Part shown: piece after piece, positions 62,051-64,000 of the stretch | Layout: every line of letters starts with the position of its first letter | Position numbering within the stretch: position 1 is the first letter of the stretch | NCBI GenBank assembly: GCA_037893225.1 | Contig: JAZGUH010000113.1 | Coordinates: forward strand, 868,001 to 932,000 | Length of the DNA stretch: 64,000 nt | Origin: Hippasteria phrygiana | Lineage: Eukaryota; Echinodermata; Asteroidea; Valvatida; Goniasteridae | Direction: 5' to 3' | Translations under genes and position numbers: made by a program | The notes under the pieces: model-generated | What the model was told of the DNA's origin: nothing | What the model saw: the letters and a program-made list of their open reading frames with translations, nothing else | The model's database searches: none

Positions 62051-64000
62051 TAAGGTTCAACCGATGTTGGATTTGCCTGCCGATCCGATGGCCGATGTTT
62101 TTTTTGGAACATCGGCCGATGTCCGGTCCGATCCGATGTTTTTAATCGACATAAACAATGCCATCAAAAACGTCAAAAAATCGTGCTGCGCTATCGGTAG
62201 ATCGTGACGCTATGGACCGATCGCGCTGGCACCAGTCGAACACATTTTCTTTCTAATTCACGGCTTTAGAGGATTTTTTTGAAAGGTAAGTAAAGTCCAA
62301 GATATCCGTCAGAATCGACTGATAGCGCAGCACGATCGACCGAGCGCAGCACGATCGACCGATCGCGCACATCGACCGATTGCGCCCAACCATGGAGGAA
62401 GGAATTGTTCCTTCCTCCATGGCCCAACCAACAGTGACATACGCAAGACAAACCACGACTCCCTTAACACAGTAATAAATTGGGCCAAACAAAAAAATGC
62501 CTTCAGTTCGGGTCACCCTATTTTCGAAAGCCATAAAATGTTATTAGGTAGAGGAAGACAAATTAATTCTACGATACCGATTTCCGATCATAATAGTAGG
62601 AATTGCCGACCGGGCGTCCGGAATTCCCATATAGTAGCGGTACTTGCCGACATGTGAAACTATGCGTAACTCAAAGATCGTGTACATCTTGTCAATGTTC
62701 GGCCGGGAGTACGTGCGCATGCGGCAAAATAAGTACAGGCTCGATCATGGGGAAAATACGTCTGCGCCTGCGCATTGCGCAGAGCGGGTCCGTTGTTGGG
62801 GGTGTTTATTCATGCAACACCATGACAGGCATGCTTTGGAGGCAACAAATTACTAAAAGATTCTAGAACTTCGTAGGCCCACTCGACAAGATTTGTTCAT
62901 AAAATCCCGGCGAAAACTAACGGACCAACAAGGATAGTCAAAATCAGGATGTGTTTTAATCAAAACAAATTGCGACAAGAAGTGGACCAGTGGTTGAGTG
63001 ATGTGCGTGATAAACGGCTGTGTGGATAATTCCACGTTTCGCAAACGTGTTACGGTGACGCGCGCACCGTGCATGGATCTGTCAGTTGGCCGGGCACGCC
63101 CGCGCGTTGTACGGCATGGACTGCTTTCGTATCGCGGCACTCTAGTGCGTGCAGTTTGTGATATGGTGATCGCAGTTTCATATATATTTTGTTTAGTATA
63201 TTGCTTTTGCTGATTAATAGGCTATCAATCATGTATCTATCTTTGTTCTGAATAAAAAGGTCGATTATTCACAACACGAGAGTTTTGACTTAACCATACA
63301 AGTTTACAGTTTTAAAGGAAATAGGAAGGAAGCAGATTATTTTTACAATACGTAAATTTTATTTTCCACTTTGCAATGCTCGTATCACATAAAATTCATC
63401 AGGCATATGTCTCACAAAGCATCTCAAAATGTGTACATGTACTTCGTTTCGGGACCCCTCTAACACAGGTATTGCGTTAATTATTCTCACCTTTAGCATG
63501 GAGGTAGAAAATTAACATGTTATGCCTACCAACCGACCCTATTAAATTTTATTTGAACACTGCTGGTTGTTGGATAGAAGTTGAAATGGAGAACAAATTA
63601 GGACAATGGGCAAAACTAATCCAGGCATTTATTTACATGTACGTACATGTAGAAAAATCTGCGGTCGTAAAAATTCAATTCAATCTTCAGTCCAGCAAAA
63701 TTGGCACACGTGAAGGGAATTCCCCATTAGGGCATCTATGCTGGTCTTTTTTCCAGGGTATTTTTGTATTCACGCTGTATATAACATTACACGGTACGCG
63801 GTGCACACATATCGCCAATGCTGTGCATGCAAGAGACATGTGATCGGCTGAACTAAAGTCCACAACGCGTCGTGGCTTCACACAGTGCAGTTCCCCGACT
63901 CCGTTCATGACGTTCAGTAGACCAGTACAGTCATGCACTGACTGCTAGCTTCGTTGTCTTCGGGCACTGAGTTTTCACGCATGCGGTGCAGATAGCGCGG
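62051..64000. mobile_element. 2.2-kb hAT-like element, inverted copy, truncated by window edge
   Basis: Starts TAAGGTTCAACCGATGTTGG and aligns, as the reverse complement, with 47148-49363. The last bases (GCGTGAAAACTCAGTGCC region) correspond to about 47415, so some 270 bp lie beyond the window. It carries a short foldback (CATGGAGGAAGGAA at 62391) not present in the other copy. The same short ORFs recur (63517-63843 plus; 62998-63213 plus). Confidence 0.88.

Overview
This is a window of eukaryotic, gene-sparse, AT-rich genomic DNA, probably from a marine invertebrate deuterostome. An echinoderm is my best guess. The grounds are the large repeat-filled introns, the many ACATGT/GTACAT tracts, the short palindromic MITEs of a type I associate with echinoderm genomes, and the DIRS, Kolobok-like and THAP/SWIM mobile elements. 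The species cannot be fixed from the sequence alone.

Only one host protein-coding gene is supported, a LARP4/LARP4B (La-related protein 4) orthologue on the minus strand. Thirteen coding exons run from 61033 down to the stop codon at 14139-14141. Every splice site is GT-AG, every exon phase agrees with the next, and the exons sum to 2733 nt (910 codons plus stop). The protein has, in order: an N-terminal PAM2 motif (binds poly(A)-binding protein), a La motif, an RRM, a Gln-rich and Pro-rich linker, an Arg/Asp-rich segment, an S-F-P-P-L-P-G box, a Ser/Thr-rich stretch, and the conserved L-S-Y-A-x-V box near the C terminus. The initiator exon is either just outside the window or fused to the first exon seen here. 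From family knowledge it should be a cytoplasmic RNA-binding protein that works with PABP on poly(A) mRNA stability.

The rest is intron, 3' flank and mobile elements.
1-6114 (3' flank): a decayed Tc1/mariner copy with complete ends, a foldback repeat, a TTAA MITE and a GGGCCCAATTT MITE.
6115-14138: mostly unrecognised sequence (part is probably 3' UTR) plus a Kolobok-like TTAA element carrying a broken THAP gene.
14526-18382 (last intron): a CAGGG-ended element with a second TTAA-AGGG element nested in it, then a hAT element with a perfect 8-bp target duplication that itself holds a foldback MITE with a perfect 9-bp duplication.
18687-26275: two further TIR elements, one with a roughly 145-bp tandem array full of TGACGTCA palindromes, then a cluster of MITEs.
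26416-41379: two oppositely oriented copies of a CAGG-ended family with 6-bp duplications, and several MITEs.
41517-57647 (a 16.1-kb intron): a DIRS-like retrotransposon fragment, a 2.2-kb hAT-like element with an 8-bp duplication, TTAA MITEs, a deletion derivative of a two-gene transposon (SWIM-type and THAP-type first exons facing each other), and a pogo-like MITE with a TTAA MITE inserted in it.
58584-64000: small MITEs, a third mosaic element, and a second, inverted copy of the 2.2-kb hAT-like element that runs off the right edge.

The elements do not cooperate with the host gene in any way I can see. They record repeated nested insertion into its introns, and several insertions can be dated relative to one another from the sequence itself. 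No tRNA, rRNA, CRISPR array or bacterial-type operon was found.
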